Shown: in pieces, positions 34,977 to 48,201 of the stretch
Numbering within the stretch: the first letter of the stretch is position 1
Layout of the letters: each line of letters starts with the position of its first letter
Assembly: GCA_037974665.1 (NCBI GenBank)
Contig: CM075778.1
Location: forward strand, 23,688,001 to 23,752,000
Source of the DNA: Ehretia macrophylla
Taxonomy: Eukaryota; Streptophyta; Magnoliopsida; Boraginales; Ehretiaceae
Direction of reading: 5' to 3'
DNA: 64,000 bases
The notes under the pieces: model-generated
Databases searched by the model: none
The model's input: only the letters and a program-made list of their open reading frames with translations
What the model was told of the DNA's origin: nothing
Position numbers and translations under genes: made by a program

Positions 34977-35825
34977 ATGTCAAAAATGAATCCCTATGCA
35001 ACTATCTTAGATAAGAACTGTTTGACTGGACCAAACTTTGCTGACTGGTATCGCAACTTGAAAATTATACTGAGTTTCAAAAAGATCGAGTATGTGCTTG
35101 ATGGTCCACTTCCTGAAGAGCTGCCTAAGGAGGCAACTGAAGAGGAACTAGAAACCATTAGAAATGGCGTGATGATGCACTGAAGGTCAGGAGCCATGTT
35201 TTGGCTTCAATGTCAAATGAGCTTCAACGTCAACATGAGGACATAGAGGATATCACTTTAATCATCACACACTTGCAAGAGTTGTAAATAACAAGGTTGC
35301 TAGATATGAGATATCTATGGAATTGTTCTAATTGAGGATGAGTGAGGGATTAGATGTCAATGCACATGTTCTTAAGATGATCGGTTTGATCGAGCGTCTT
35401 GAATTCTTGAATTTCTCGATGGATTCGAACTTGCAAACTGATCTGATACTTCAGTTTATTCCTGAATCCTTCCACCCTTTCATTGTCAATTTCTAGATGA
35501 ATGACATCGAGCGTACCTTACCTCAGCTTTTAAATATGCTGGTTATATATCAAGGGCAGATGAAAGAAAAAGATAAGGAGACGGTGTTGGTATTTTCCTT
35601 TTCTTCATCAACTAAAAAGCAAAAAAAGAAGAAGAAATGCAAGAAAGCCCCTCAGGGAAAGCCTACTAGAGGCGTGTCTAAGAAGAAGGGGAAGGTAGCA
35701 AAGCAAGGAAATTTTTTCCACTGCGAGAAGGAAGGGCATTGGAAGAGGAATTGTCCAACGTACCTCAAGAGTTTGAAGGAAAAAGGGCAAGGCCTCTGCA
35801 GGTATGTCTTGATTGCTCATGTTTG
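34977..35825 (+). pseudogene. gag of copia C, broken
   Basis: Starts MSKMNPYATILDKNCLTGPN.. DWYRNLKIIL, the copia capsid signature. The frame ends at 35183 and continues in another frame (..NVLASMSNELQ-like, then MNDIERTLPQLLNMLVIYQG). The zinc knuckle near 35718-35760 has lost its first Cys (FFHCEKEGHWKRNC). It would form the virus-like particle, but several frameshifts and stops prevent this. Confidence 0.8.
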
Positions 35826-36355
35826 AGATTAGTCTTTCGATTAATCATGACTTTACTTCATGGGTGTTAGACTATAGCGCTACTTCTCATATATGTACTT
35901 CCGTACAAAAGCTAAGGATAAGTAAAGCTATGGGAGAAGGCGATGTGGTCCTAAAGGTGGGAAATGGAGCAACAGTTGTTGCATCAGCTATTGGGACATG
36001 TTGTCTTATTTTGACATCTGGATTTACTTTAGTTTTGGACAATTGTTTGTTTTTGCCTAGTGCCTTGAAGAACATTATTTATGTTTTAGTTTTAGTCCAA
36101 AATGGTTTTGAATTTAAATTTATGGATGATGGATGTTTTATTTATTTGAGAAATAAATGTGTTGGCACTAACAAATTAGTAAATGGGCTTTATATACTTG
36201 ATATAAAGAAAGATGACAATGAAAATGAGCAATGCATGAATGTTCAGACCTTTAAAAGGTTTGGAGATACCCTTAGCTCTAAATATCTGTGGCACTTAAG
36301 ATTAGGTCACATAAGGGAAGCTAGAATCACGAAGTTGGAAAAAAATGTCTTATAA
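35813..36355 (+). pseudogene. Protease and GAG-pre-integrase region of copia C
   Basis: VLDYSATSHICTS corresponds to the copia protease active site, where the catalytic DSG has become DYS, so it is probably dead. LWHLRLGHI is the HxxxGH part of the integrase zinc domain. A TAA stop follows at 36353. Confidence 0.75.
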
Positions 36356-36378
36356 GCCCATGTGGCCCGGGTCCATTC

Positions 36379-37008
36379 CCAGCATGTGAATCATGCATCC
36401 TTGGTAAGATGACCAAATCATCCTTTGTGGGGCAAAGGGAAAGAGCTACAAACATGTTAGAGTTAGTACACACTGATGTGTGTGGGCTTTTTGGTGAATT
36501 GGCCCGAGGTGGGTTTGCCTACTTTATTACCTTTACTGACGATATGTCTCGGTATCCTTATGTGTATCTTATGAAACACAAATCTGAATCCTTTGAAAGG
36601 CTCAAAGAATACAGAGCTAAAGTGGAAAATCAGACTGGAAAGAAAATTAAGGCTCTTCGATTCGATCGAGGAAGGGAATACCTTAGTGCTGAATTCCAAG
36701 AGTATCTCAATGAGAATGGTATAGTCATCTCATTGACTCCACCTGGAACACTTGAGCTTAATGGTGTATTAGAAAGGAGAAATAAGATTTTGTTGGACAT
36801 GGTCAGATCAATGATGAGTTACACCGATTTACCTATTGGTTTATGGGGCCATGCTCTTCTCACTACGGCATACATCTTGAATAGGGTCACTTCTAAATCA
36901 GTTGTAAGCACTCCTGATGAGATCTGGAGAAATAAGAAACCCAGCTTAATCATATTAGGGTATGAGGTTGTTCTGCTTACATTAAAAGGCTTAAAACTGA
37001 GAAGTTAG
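36379..37008 (+). pseudogene. Integrase of copia C
   Basis: The CESC zinc pair lies at 36385-36396. Then come LVHTDVCG (first Asp), ALRFDRGREYLS (second Asp) and GVLERRNKILLD (Glu), the DDE core of copia integrase. The core stays open to 37008, then the frame shifts. It would insert the cDNA into the genome. Confidence 0.85.
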
Positions 37009-38389
37009 AAGCAAGATCTGATAAGGTCAGATTCATTGGTTATCCCAAAGATTCGTTGGGAAACAACTTTTATTCCCCTGATGACCAGAGAGTTTTTGTC
37101 AGTAGACATGCCATATTCTTGGTGGAAGAATTCATCCAAGAATAAGGTTTGAGAATAAAAGTAGAGCTCCAAGAGGGAAACATTGAGCAACTAGTTGACT
37201 AAGTAGAAACCTAGGATTTGTTCTAGGATGAAACCATTTAAGAAGAACCGATTGCTTCACCACAGATACACAAGTCTTTAAAGATTCCTCGTCCCCCTCC
37301 CCCTCCTCCACCCCCCCCCCCCCCCCCCTTCCCACAAGATATAGCTACCTACATAGCTAGGGACAAGAGTTGTTCACGTTGGATGATGGTGATCATGTTG
37401 ATGATCCTCTAACCTACGAGGAAGCTATTTCAGATAGGGACTTAGGTAAATGGCTTGAAGCCATGAAATCTGAAATAGATTCAAAGCATCAATCAAGTCT
37501 GGAATCTTGTAGACCCACATGAAGATATTATACCTATAGGATGTAAATGGGTATATAAAAGAAAGATGGTGCAGATGGGAAGGTGGAGACCTTCAAGGCA
37601 AGGTTAGTGGTGAAAGGTTACTGTTAGAGACAAGGAGTTGACTATGAGGAAGCTTTCTCACCAGTAGCAATGCTCAAATCCATTAGGATTTTATTAGCTA
37701 TAGCTGTACACTACGATTATGAGATATGCCAAATGGGTGTCAAAACGGTTTTTCTTAATGGCTTCATTGAAAAAGACATTTACATGAAACAACCAAAGGG
37801 TTTTGAATCTATAGGTGAAAGTCACAAAGTGTGTAAGCTGAAGAGATCCATTTATGGACTCAAACAAGCCTCAAGGAGCTAGAACCTACGTTTTGATGAG
37901 GTTATTAAAATATTTGGCTTCATTAAAAATGAAGATGAACCTTGTGTTTACAAGAAAGTTAACAGTAATGCAGTTATGTTCCTTATCTTGTATGTAGATG
38001 ACATACTATTGATAGGACATGACATAGGCATGATGTCATCTGTCAAGGTTTGGTTATCAGGGAAATTCTCCATGAAGGACTTGGGAAAAACAACCTACAT
38101 CCTAGGAATTCGAATCTATAGAGATAGATTGAAGGGATTGATAGGTCTCTCTCAGAGTATGTACATAGATAAAGTGTTAAAGAGGATTAACATTCAAGAT
38201 TCTAAAAGAGGGTTGTTATCTTTTAGACATAGCATCAATCTCAAAAGGTCTATGAATCCTAAAACAGCTGAAGAAAGAGAGAGAATGAATATGATTCCAT
38301 ATGCTTCGGTTATTGGAAGCCTTATGTATGTCATACTATGTACTAGGTCTGATATTGCACATGTTGGAAGTGTTACAAGTAGATATTAG
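37009..38389 (+). pseudogene. Reverse transcriptase of copia C
   Basis: Several frames together give TYEEAISDRDLGKWLEAM (37409-), VKTVFLNGFIEKDIYMKQPK (37740-), SIYGLKQAS and the catalytic YVDD at 37991-38002 (FLILYVDDILLIG). Frameshifts and stops lie near 37010-37400, 37500, 37625 and 37880. A pyrimidine tract with 18 consecutive C (37311-37328) lies in the integrase-RT linker. Confidence 0.85.
37291..37328. repeat. Pyrimidine tract with an 18-C run
   Basis: CCCCCTCCCCCTCCTCCA is followed by 18 uninterrupted C at 37311-37328. It lies in a spacer of the copia pol pseudogene, and the length may be uncertain because such runs are hard to sequence. Confidence 0.85.
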
Positions 38390-38849
38390 TCAGATCTAGG
38401 TGAGGAACATTGGATAGCCGTCAAGAACATCCTGAAATACTTGAATAGGACTAAGGATATGGTCTTGGTATATGAAGGAGGGGAATTGAAAATCGAGGGC
38501 TTTACTGACTCGAATTTTCAGTCTGATGTGGATTATCGCAAATCCATGTCAAGATTCATTTTCTTTTGTAATGAATGAGCAGTCAGTTGGAAGAGTTCCA
38601 AACAGAGACAACTGTAGATTCTACTACAGAAGCCGAATACATCGTAGCGTCAGATGCAGCAAAAGAGGCAATTTGGATCAAGAAATTCGTCTCGCAACTT
38701 GGAGTGGTTCCTTCCATTGAGGTCGCAATGCCTTTACACTATGATAATAATGGAGCAAAAGTGCAAGCTAAGGAACCAAGGTCTCACAAGAAACCCAAAC
38801 ATGTTGAAAGGCGCTACTACATTATCCGAGAAATTATGGGGAGAGGCGG

Positions 38850-41442
38850 TGTCACGCCCCAACTCGACCCTACTTATGATTAGTCAGGACGCAACGTAAT
38901 TTTGATAATATAACGTCTGTAACATGGACAACAGGGCTCTAAACCAACCCTTTATAACATCACACAACCAACTACAACCTCAACAACAACTCCAACAACC
39001 ATTCCATTCACATGCAACACATTCAAACCATTCATTACACAACCATACGATATTCCAACCATAAGTCATATGCCTCCGTTTCAACAACATACCACAAGTT
39101 GCACTATACATATGTATAATAAATATAAAACTAGTCTAACAACCTATTCATATTCAAAAAGTAAGGCAACTAAACTAGCATTATACTTTTCACTATCTTT
39201 ATGTCATCTTTTACATTACATATTTCAAAGCTTAAACGGTACAACAAACTACATAGTACAAAGCAATATAAAAATACTCCAGCAAGACATCAAGGACAAG
39301 ACTCTTGAACGTTTGACTCGTCCAAATAATGCTCGTACTCAGTTTCCTAAGGCATGTACCCTAACTCCAGCTCGGTAACACCTGGAAGTCAGTAAAGAGG
39401 GTGAGCTTACACAACACAAAGCTCAGTGAGAGATCCAAAGATGTTTTGAAAACATTTATTTTATCCCTTGGGAAATCATCCTACGAACAATAACACACAA
39501 TAAATTTCATTAACATCAACATTTCAATTCAAGCCACATAAATAACCATTCAATTTAGAAATGATACACTAGTTGGTGTAGCTCTATACGCCATCACGAT
39601 CTCAACCAACTTCTTGAAACTCCCATTAATACATACCGAAGGTACCTTATCTAGCCCCTCCCTCCATGGCATCTCCATCAATGCGAGCTGGGGGTAGTGC
39701 ATGATAGTCATGCCGTTATCAACCCGACAACTCGATACTGCCCGAGATGTGGCACACACTATCAAGACTCATGAAAATAATAATAAACATTTCATATTCT
39801 GAAAAGACAACAAAGTAGGTTGTCTTCCAGAACAACAACAATCATCAATCAGTTATCAATACCTCAATCAACATAACATCAATTAAACAACAAAGACAAC
39901 TAAGTTAGATGACAAAGTAGGCCACTCAACTTATCACACATTTCAACATGCATTCAATCCCGAACCTACTCAACAACAATCCCAGAAACAACTACACAAA
40001 CACTACTAAACAACTAAAGACAACATTTGAGCATTTTAAAGAAAGACTACATAAACTTTTAAAATTCATAACTTATAATCTAGAAATTCAATAACCTCCA
40101 AACCACTTCCTATCACTCAACCATCAATGGAAGTACATTAGCCCCCTTTTAAACCAACCAAAAGCCACCTAAAACAAGACCAACAATTCCAAAAATGGCA
40201 ATGCACCATGGCTGGAATTTTTGACTTTTCCTACGGCTATCAAATTCAAAATTTGGCATTACAACATTACTACACGATAAATAACAAGTCTATAGAAGCA
40301 ACTATAACTCGATTTCAACTACTACAACTACAATTATTCAAGAAATGAGCTAAATTATCAATTAAATACCCAAAAAATAAAAATACATGTTACAACCGTT
40401 AAAAATTGCTATAAACTCACAAAGTTAGTCTACAACTCCTAATTAGCAATAATCTAAAGACAATTTAACAAAGTAATAACTAAATATTCAATATTAAAAA
40501 TATGATATAAGCTTTAAAATTATAATATAGTTTTTTCCTCAATTTTGATCCCAGGCAATGTTAGAAATATGTAGAATAGATGCCCAACAAGCAATTTCAA
40601 GCTTTGAATGAAGTTGTTTGACCTTAAATTGTAAATTCTATGAGAAAATTAAGCTTGAAAACCTAAGAAAATAGTTTCCTTCTTCTCCTAAGCTCTCACG
40701 GCTGCAATGTACGTGTGTTTGTGGTGTTTTGCTTTGTTTTAATGTGTGTAGTAATCTTATAGGCAATGTCAAAGCAAGATACAAAAGTCAAAGTTGGCAA
40801 TTTAGTTATTTTAGTTGAGTTTTTGCCAAAAAATAGTCATATAAATACTATCTAACTTAAATACTACATTTAGTAGACTATTTTTAGTTGACAACATTTA
40901 TATGTAGGCATTTAATTACATACAATTAAAATAAAATGCTTATTTTTGCAATAGAAGATGAAAAGTCATATTATTTATTTTTAAATGTATTTTGAATGCA
41001 CAATTAATCTAAAATCAATAAATATCACATATAAATACATTTTTATTAATATATACTAGGTCAACGAAAGTCAACGCATGAATCGGGTTTAGCAGAAATC
41101 ACTATTTGGCTAAAAAATGCTACTTTTTGCCCGAAAAGTCTATTTAAATTCCTATTTCATTTCAAAATTAATTTTTTTCAAACATGAGTCTATTAATAAC
41201 AGAGGACTATGTTTTTAAATGTTTAGAAGATCAGTTTCAAAATTCTAGCGAACGTGTTTTCTAATACTATTCACAAAAACCAACGATAAAATTTTTAATG
41301 CAAATTTCTATGAAAATTTCATGAATACTCACTTATCATATAATAGAAGTAATAATCATATAATTATCACATTTTAATTCAAATAACATATAAACAGGTC
41401 AAAACACGTAATTATAAATAAGAGCAAAATCGAGGTCTCACA
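38850..41442 (-). repeat. Left LTR of the LARD (its 3' LTR)
   Basis: 2593 bases from TGTCACGCCCCAACTCGACC to ..GAGGTCTCACA. It differs from the right LTR by scattered substitutions, suggesting a moderately recent insertion. Short frames inside are shared by the two LTRs and are not genes. Confidence 0.9.
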
Positions 41443-43599
41443 TTCTCCCCCCTTAAAACAATTGCGTCCGCGCAATTCTCGAAGTGACAGACAACTAAGT
41501 CCTCAATCGTTACACTTTAACAATACTTCTCTTAATTCCCATTTATCTCTTAGGATGACACCTAAACAAAGACCTCAAAGAAAATAAACTCCGTTAACTG
41601 CAAGTTGATAATCATAATTCCAAGACAATCCTCAATTCATAATTCACTCCCACCTAATATCATATTGTATATGAAAGAAATCACAACTCTAAGGTCTTAG
41701 CTTGACATCACTACTTATCAATCATCCCCTACTACACAAAAGAACTCTATGAGCACCACGAGGGTTTAAAAACGCATTCACGATAACATGAATGATTACT
41801 GATCAAGGAAATATCTCAAAAGTGTCATTGGTCAGAATATGGCTATTATGAAATTTACAAGGAAATAAGGATATGGAAAGTCATATTCGAGCCAACAATC
41901 AAGTGAACAAGAGGTCAAACAAGTTAGAGAATCAAGAGGCTAATAGTTTAATAAGAAAACATGATAACTAAGATAAGGTATGTCTCAACACCTATCAGTT
42001 AAATAAGTTCGAACAAAGGATGATGACGAGTCAAAACAGTGCTGAGTATGTTGAACGAACATTCCTGAACAAGTAAACATTTCAATTCTCGATGATTGTT
42101 TGAGGTGAAATCAAATTAAGAAATAAGAGATGATTAATTCAATAGAAAACATGAGTGGCAATATAATGAGTATCTCAGCACGCAATAACCAAATAAGTAT
42201 AAATAAAAAAAGACAGTACTGAGTATATTGAATGAGCAATTATAAGCAAAGTAATGACTCATGATTTAATAATAAAAAAATAGGATTAACAAGGATCAAC
42301 AAGAATGACAATGATGTACTTAGGTAGGGAGTACATCAAGCAAGTGAAATTTGAATAAGTAAAATAGTATACCAAAGGAGAAATTACTTTCAAATGAATA
42401 GTAATAGGATAAAATGAAATAATAAAACCAATGGCCGGAGATATAGAATGAAATATAGAAGTTTCAAACCTTAACTCCAATAAGCGACATTGCTATAAGA
42501 AGTAAATATGAATGTTAAGAATAGAAACAATGTCAAATGAGTATAGGATCTATTAATCTAATAAGCAAAACTTTCAAGAAATATTTGTTATACTAGAAAA
42601 GTGTAACTCTCTCTCAAGTAAGTAAGAATATAGTAGAATAGAATAACAAGACCAATAGAATAAAAAGCACAAAAGGGGTATCCCACTCAGACACTTAAAC
42701 ACCATTAAATCAAATCTTACAATCTATCTCTCTCCAAAATAAGACACTAAGGAGATCTAGTAAATCTGAGGAGTCATACAATCACTCCAAAATTTACATT
42801 CCGCACCAGAGCAATCACTAAACAAAATAAATTACCGATTACCAAACAAGATTCACTGACGAAGACTCCAAAATCTGATAACACAATACAGATTCATACT
42901 AACCCATTATAACACAAGAAAATCCCCAATCAACAATTTAGAAAGTCATACCACCTAGAACTCAAAAGCTCGATATAGGCAAGTAAATGTTCAGTCACCA
43001 AAATGCATTCTTATTTCCTCAAATAATTCTATCTCCCAACAATTACATCTTCGAATAAAGTAACTTTAGTCAGGAATCACTCTAATTGGCTCCAAGGTTT
43101 AAAGATCAAAACTCCAAAATAACCTTTGATAAGATAGCAATCCCAAGTAGTAGAAATATATACATGTTATACTACACTTCATTCCATTCATAAATATACA
43201 TCACTAATTCCTCAAATAAATTCATTCTAAAATAACCTCAAGAAGTATAATCTGAGTTGAGACTCCAAAAGTATCTAATCACAACCTCGCGAAAACCTCA
43301 ACTTATGATCCATCTCCAAATAATAATAAGTTAAACATGGCAAGAAAAATAATTATAATCATCAAGATACATTGCTATTTCCTTGAACAACTTCATTCTC
43401 GCTAAATGAACATCAAGAACAGATCCATTAAACTGAGACTAAAATCCATAAGCATAATAATCAAGATCTCAATGATAAACTACCAGAATAATAATAATTC
43501 AAAATCACGGCCTACCTCTAGTTCCGAAAGCTCTTACAGCTACCCTTGACATTAAAAGGTCACTCACGAGTTAAAACATGTATGCAACTATATCATATG

Positions 43600-44090
43600 A
43601 ATGACAGGTACAACGTAATGTGCAATTATCATACAATGCAACATTATCACATGACGCACAATTCAGCACACATGAAACAAATATAACATAAACAGGTTAT
43701 ATCACGTAAACAAGTTATAAATAATTAAAGTCACATAAGCAACAAACTGCACATAAGACAAGTTGATCACATAACTCACATTGGTCACTTAAAATACATT
43801 GAGCACCTAAAGCACGTTGTTTCACATAAGCTTGTTATAAACAATTAAAACCACATGAATAACTAACTTCACACAAGACACTTTGATCACATAAAACATG
43901 TTTGTCACATAATACACATTAATCACATAATACACATTGAGTACATAAGGCATGTTGTCACATAAAACATATTGACCACATTAGTTCACTTAACACTTAA
44001 GACATATTGATCACATATAAAGTGAGTCACACAAGTAAGTTAATCACATAAACATATTAACATGTAATTCACTTTACACTTAGTACATGC
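43600..44090. repeat. Irregular TCACATAA repeats in the LARD leader
   Basis: The phrases TTGATCACATAA, TTGTCACATAA, TTAATCACATAA and CACATAATACACATT recur roughly every 19 bases. In the element's own direction this is the leader just after the primer site, where packaging signals are often found. Confidence 0.65.
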
Positions 44091-44148
44091 ATTCATGTCA
44101 AGACCTCTACCCACATTCCGAGGATACCCCGGCTTACAAACAAATCAT

Positions 44149-44160
44149 GCTCTGATACCA
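44149..44160 (-). promoter_or_regulatory. Primer-binding site of the LARD
   Basis: Reverse complement TGGTATCAGAGC, a perfect iMet-type site five bases from the right LTR. Confidence 0.85.
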
Positions 44161-44165
44161 CTAAA

Positions 44166-46756
44166 TGTTACGCCCCAACTCGACCCCACTTACGATTAGT
44201 CAGGACGCAATAGAATTTTGGCAATATAATGTATGTAACATGGACCATAGGGCTCTAAACCAACCCTTTATAACATCACACAACCAACTACAACCTCAAC
44301 AACAACTCCAACAACCATTCCATTCACATACAACACATTCAAACCATTTGTTACACAACTATACGACATTCCAACCATAAGTCATATGCCTCCGTTTCAA
44401 TAACATATCACAAGTTGTACTATACATATGCTTAATAAATATAAAACTAGTCTAGCAACCTATTCATACTCCAAAAGTAAGGCAACTAAACTAGCATTAT
44501 ACTTTTCACTATCTTTTTGTCATCTTTTACATTACATACTTCAAAACTTAAACGGTACAACAAACAACATAGTACAAAACAATATAAAAATACTCCAGCA
44601 AGATATCATGGACAAGACTCTTGCACGTTTGACTCGTCCACATAATGCTTGTACTCAGTTTCCTGAGGCACGTACCCTAACTCCGGCTCGGTAACACCTG
44701 AAAGTCAACAAAGAGGGTGAGCTTATACAACACAAAGCTCAGCGAGGGTTCAAAAGATATTTTGAAAACATTTACTTTACCCCTTGGGAAATCATCCTAT
44801 GAACAATAACACACAATAAATTTCATTAACATTAACATTTCAATTCAAGCCACATAAATAACCATTCAATTTAGAAAGGATACACTAGTTGGTGTAGCTC
44901 TATACGCCATCACGATCTCAACCAACTTCTTGTAACTCCCATTAATACATACCGGAGGTACCTCATCTAGCCCCTCCCTCCATGACATCTCCGCCTATGC
45001 GAGCTAGGGGTAGTACATGATAGTCATGTCGTTATCAACCTGACAGTCTGATACTGCCCGAGAGGTGACACACACTATCAAGACTCATGACAATAATAAC
45101 AAACATTTCATATTCTGAAAAGATAACAAAGTAGGTTGTCTTCCAGAACAACAACAATCATCAATCAGTTATCAATACCTCAATCAACATAACATCAATT
45201 AAACAACAAAGACAACTAAGTTAGATGACAAAGTAGGCCACCCAACTTATCACACATTTCAACATGCATTCAATCCCGAACCTACTCAACAACAATCCTA
45301 GAAACAACTACACAAACACTACCAAACAACTAAAGACAACATTAAAGCATTTTAAAGAAAGACTATACAAACTTCTAAAATTCATAACTTACAATCTAGA
45401 AATCCAATAACCTTCAAACCACTTCCTATCACTCAACCATCAATACAAGTACATTAGCGCTCTCTTAAACCAACCCAAAGCCACCTAAAACAAGACTAAC
45501 AAGCCCAAAAATGGCAATGCACCATGGCTGGAATTTTCGACTTTTCTTACGGCTATCAAATTGAAAATTTGGCATTACAACATTACTACATAATAAATAA
45601 CGAGTCTATTGAAGCAACTACAACTCAATTTTAACTACTAAACTACAATTATTCAAGAAATGAGCTAAATTATCAATTAAATACTCGGAAAATAAAAATA
45701 CATGTTACAACCGTTAAAAATTGATATAAACTCACAAAGTTAGTCTACAACTCCTAATTAGCAATAATCTAAAGACAAGTTAACAAAACAACAACTAAAT
45801 ATTCAATATTAAAAATTTGACATAAGCTTTAAAATTATAATATAGTTTTTCCCTCACCTTTGATCCCAAGCAATGTTAGAAATGTGTAGAATAGGTGTCC
45901 AACAAGTAATTTCAAGCTTTGAATGAAGTTGTTTGACCTTAAATTGTAAATTCTATGAGAAAATTAAGGTTGAAAACCTATGAAAATAGTTTCCTTCTTC
46001 TCCTAAGCTCTCACGGCTGCAATGTGTGTGTGTTTGTGGTGTTTTGCTTTGTTTTAATGTGTTTAATAATCTTATAGGCAAGGTCAAAGCAAGATACAAA
46101 AGTCAAAGTTGGCAATTTAGTTATTTTAGTTGAGTTTTTGCCAAAAAATAGTCATATAAATACTATCTAACTTAAATACTACATTTATTAGACTATTTTT
46201 AGTTGACAAAATTTATATGTAGGCATTTAATTACATACAATTAAAATAAAATGCTTATTTTTGCAAAAGATGATGAAAAGTCATATTATTTATTTTTAAA
46301 TGTATTTTGAATGCACAATTAATCTAAAATATTTAATATCACATATAAATATATTTTTATTAATATATACTAGGTCAACGAAAGTCAACGCATGAATCGG
46401 GTTTAGCAGAAATCACTATTTGGCTAAAAATGCTATTTTTTACCCGAAATGTCTATTTAAATTCCTATTTCGTTTCATAATCAATTTTTATCAAAAAACG
46501 GGTCTATTAATAACAGAGGACTAGGTTTTTAAACTTTTAGAAGACCAGTTTCAAAATTCTGGCGAATGTGTCTTCAAATACTATTCACAAAAACCAACGA
46601 TAAAATTTTCAATACAGATTTTTATGAAAATTTCATGAATACTCACTTATCATGTAATAGAAGTAATAATCACATAATTATCACATTTTAATTCAAATAA
46701 CATATAAACAGTTCAAAACACATAATTACAAATAAGAGCAAAATCGGGGTCTTACA
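44166..46756 (-). repeat. Right LTR of the LARD (its 5' LTR)
   Basis: 2591 bases, TGTTACGCCCCAACTCGACC to ..GGGGTCTTACA, matching the left LTR throughout. Confidence 0.9.
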
Positions 46757-46902
46757 GGCGACATAGTAATGGAGAAAGTAGCATCAGTAGATAACACTGT
46801 TGATCTGTTGACCAAGGCTTTGACCAAGCAGTCTTTGGATCAACATTTAGAAAGGATAAGTATGAGATACCATTCAGATTGGCTTTAGTGCAATTGGGGA
46901 AT

Positions 46903-48201
46903 TATAAGGAAAAATGGCTCAACGCCAATAAATTGAAATTTTAGAATTATGGATAATGTATTATTTAATCATTTATTACGGGTAGTTTATTTATCTATTA
47001 ATATCTTTTAATTAAATAAATAAAGTCCTTAGAATACTATTTATAAATTCTATCCTTAGGAGTAAGGATATGAGTGATGGAATCCATATTCACAAATAGT
47101 TCTAAAAGTTGTCCCGATCATATGATAAATTAATTGGGCGTAAGTTTATCTGCATAAAATACTATTTATAGATTATATCCTTAGGAGTAAGGATATGAGT
47201 GACGGAATCCATATTCACAAATATATTCTAAAAGTTGTCCTGGTCATAGGATAAATTAATTGGGCGTTGGTTTATCCGGATAGATCGGATTATAGTCTAC
47301 TAACCAAAATAATATGAGATATTAAAATTGGACGATTAGTCTCATATCGTTATAGTAGATGTATAAGTACTTGTTGTGAACAAGTGACTAGATTTGACCA
47401 CCAATACAATTAATTATATGGATTGGCCAATAATTCATTGTATTATGTAATTGTGCGATTAATCCTTAGACCTGAGACACCAATATTATCTCATGATTAA
47501 AAATACCATAATTTGCTGGTGCAATCAAGCTAGTCCTAATCATGGATTAGATAATGTATTCAGTGGTTAAGATTTATTTCATCATGGAGTTATGTACGTG
47601 TAGATACGAGAACTGTCAATTAAGAATCTTATGCGATCTATTAATTAAGTAATTAGAAATCCTTGGCCAATGTAAAATAGTGGAAGTCGTTCCACGAATT
47701 ATTCATTAGTTACCAATTAAATAGATTTTGGCATATAATCGAGTAATAGAGTTTGACGACCCAATCTATGACTCTGGCTCGATCGAGATAATTAAGATAG
47801 TAGGATTCGACTGCATAGAAATTACTAAATGAGTTTGTATACTTGCACTTCATCTTTAATTAGGTAATCGCGATATACTAGTAGGTGTTACTCACAATTT
47901 GTGAATTAATTAGAAGGAGTTCTAATTTAATTAATTAGTAGAACTAATTATTCACTACAGATTAATTGTGAACCCAAGATGTCACACACAAAAGGAATTT
48001 GCAAATTAATTAGATTAGAAAAAAGATTAAATTAATTTTTAGGATCGTCCTAAATATTAATTTAATTGGACTTGTAGTAATTAGATAGTGATCTGGTTAT
48101 TATGAGGTCCAAGACTGGTTAATTAAGACCAGTCCACATATGACCCTAGATCATATGTGACTCCTATATATTGAAGTATTCTGATAGATAAAGAGCTAGC
48201 A
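46903..48201 (+). repeat. 3' LTR of copia C, first part
   Basis: Aligns with the solo LTR from its start (..AAGGAAAAATGGCTCAACGCCAATAA against AGGAACGATGCCC..AAGCCAATAA); the terminal TG is lost. It contains a 125-bp tandem duplication (47031-47280) that the solo LTR lacks. It stops at AGAGCTAGCA, where gypsy element B begins. Confidence 0.85.
47031..47280. repeat. 125-bp tandem duplication in the copia C 3' LTR
   Basis: The block from AGAATACTATTTATA to the phrase TAATTGGGCG..TTTATC is present twice, at 47031 and 47156, with diverged copies. The solo LTR of the same family has it once. Confidence 0.8.

Larger units (their letters stand above)
41443..44165 (-). other. Interior of the LARD, no coding capacity
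   Basis: 2723 AT-rich bases with stops in all frames; the longest frame is 64 codons and meaningless. Near the primer site (about 43600-44090) there are irregular repeats of about 19 bases around TCACATAA.ACACATTGA. The bulk (41470-43550) has no repeat or protein signal I recognise. Confidence 0.8.
38850..46756 (-). mobile_element. Non-coding LTR retrotransposon (LARD type)
   Basis: Near-identical 2.59-kb LTRs (38850-41442 and 44166-46756) flank a 2.7-kb interior with no retrotransposon protein on either strand. The minus orientation is shown by a perfect iMet primer site in reverse next to the right LTR (GCTCTGATACCA, 44149-44160) and a polypurine tract next to the left LTR (reverse of TTCTCCCCCCTTAAAA, 41443-41458). 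It is flanked by GGCGG (38845-38849) and GGCGA (46757-46761), a 5-bp target duplication with one change. Termini, primer site and polypurine tract resemble gypsy element B, so it may have been moved by gypsy proteins in trans. Confidence 0.88.
38390..46893 (+). pseudogene. RNase H of copia C, split by a 7.9-kb insertion
   Basis: Part 1 (38390-38849) holds EAEYIVASDAAKEAIWIKKF and the tail ..RRYYIIREIMGRG. Part 2 (46757-46887) continues DIVMEKVASVDNTVDLLTKALTKQSLDQHLE and ends with a TAG after MRYHSDWL. The LARD sits between the Gly and Asp codons. Confidence 0.85.
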
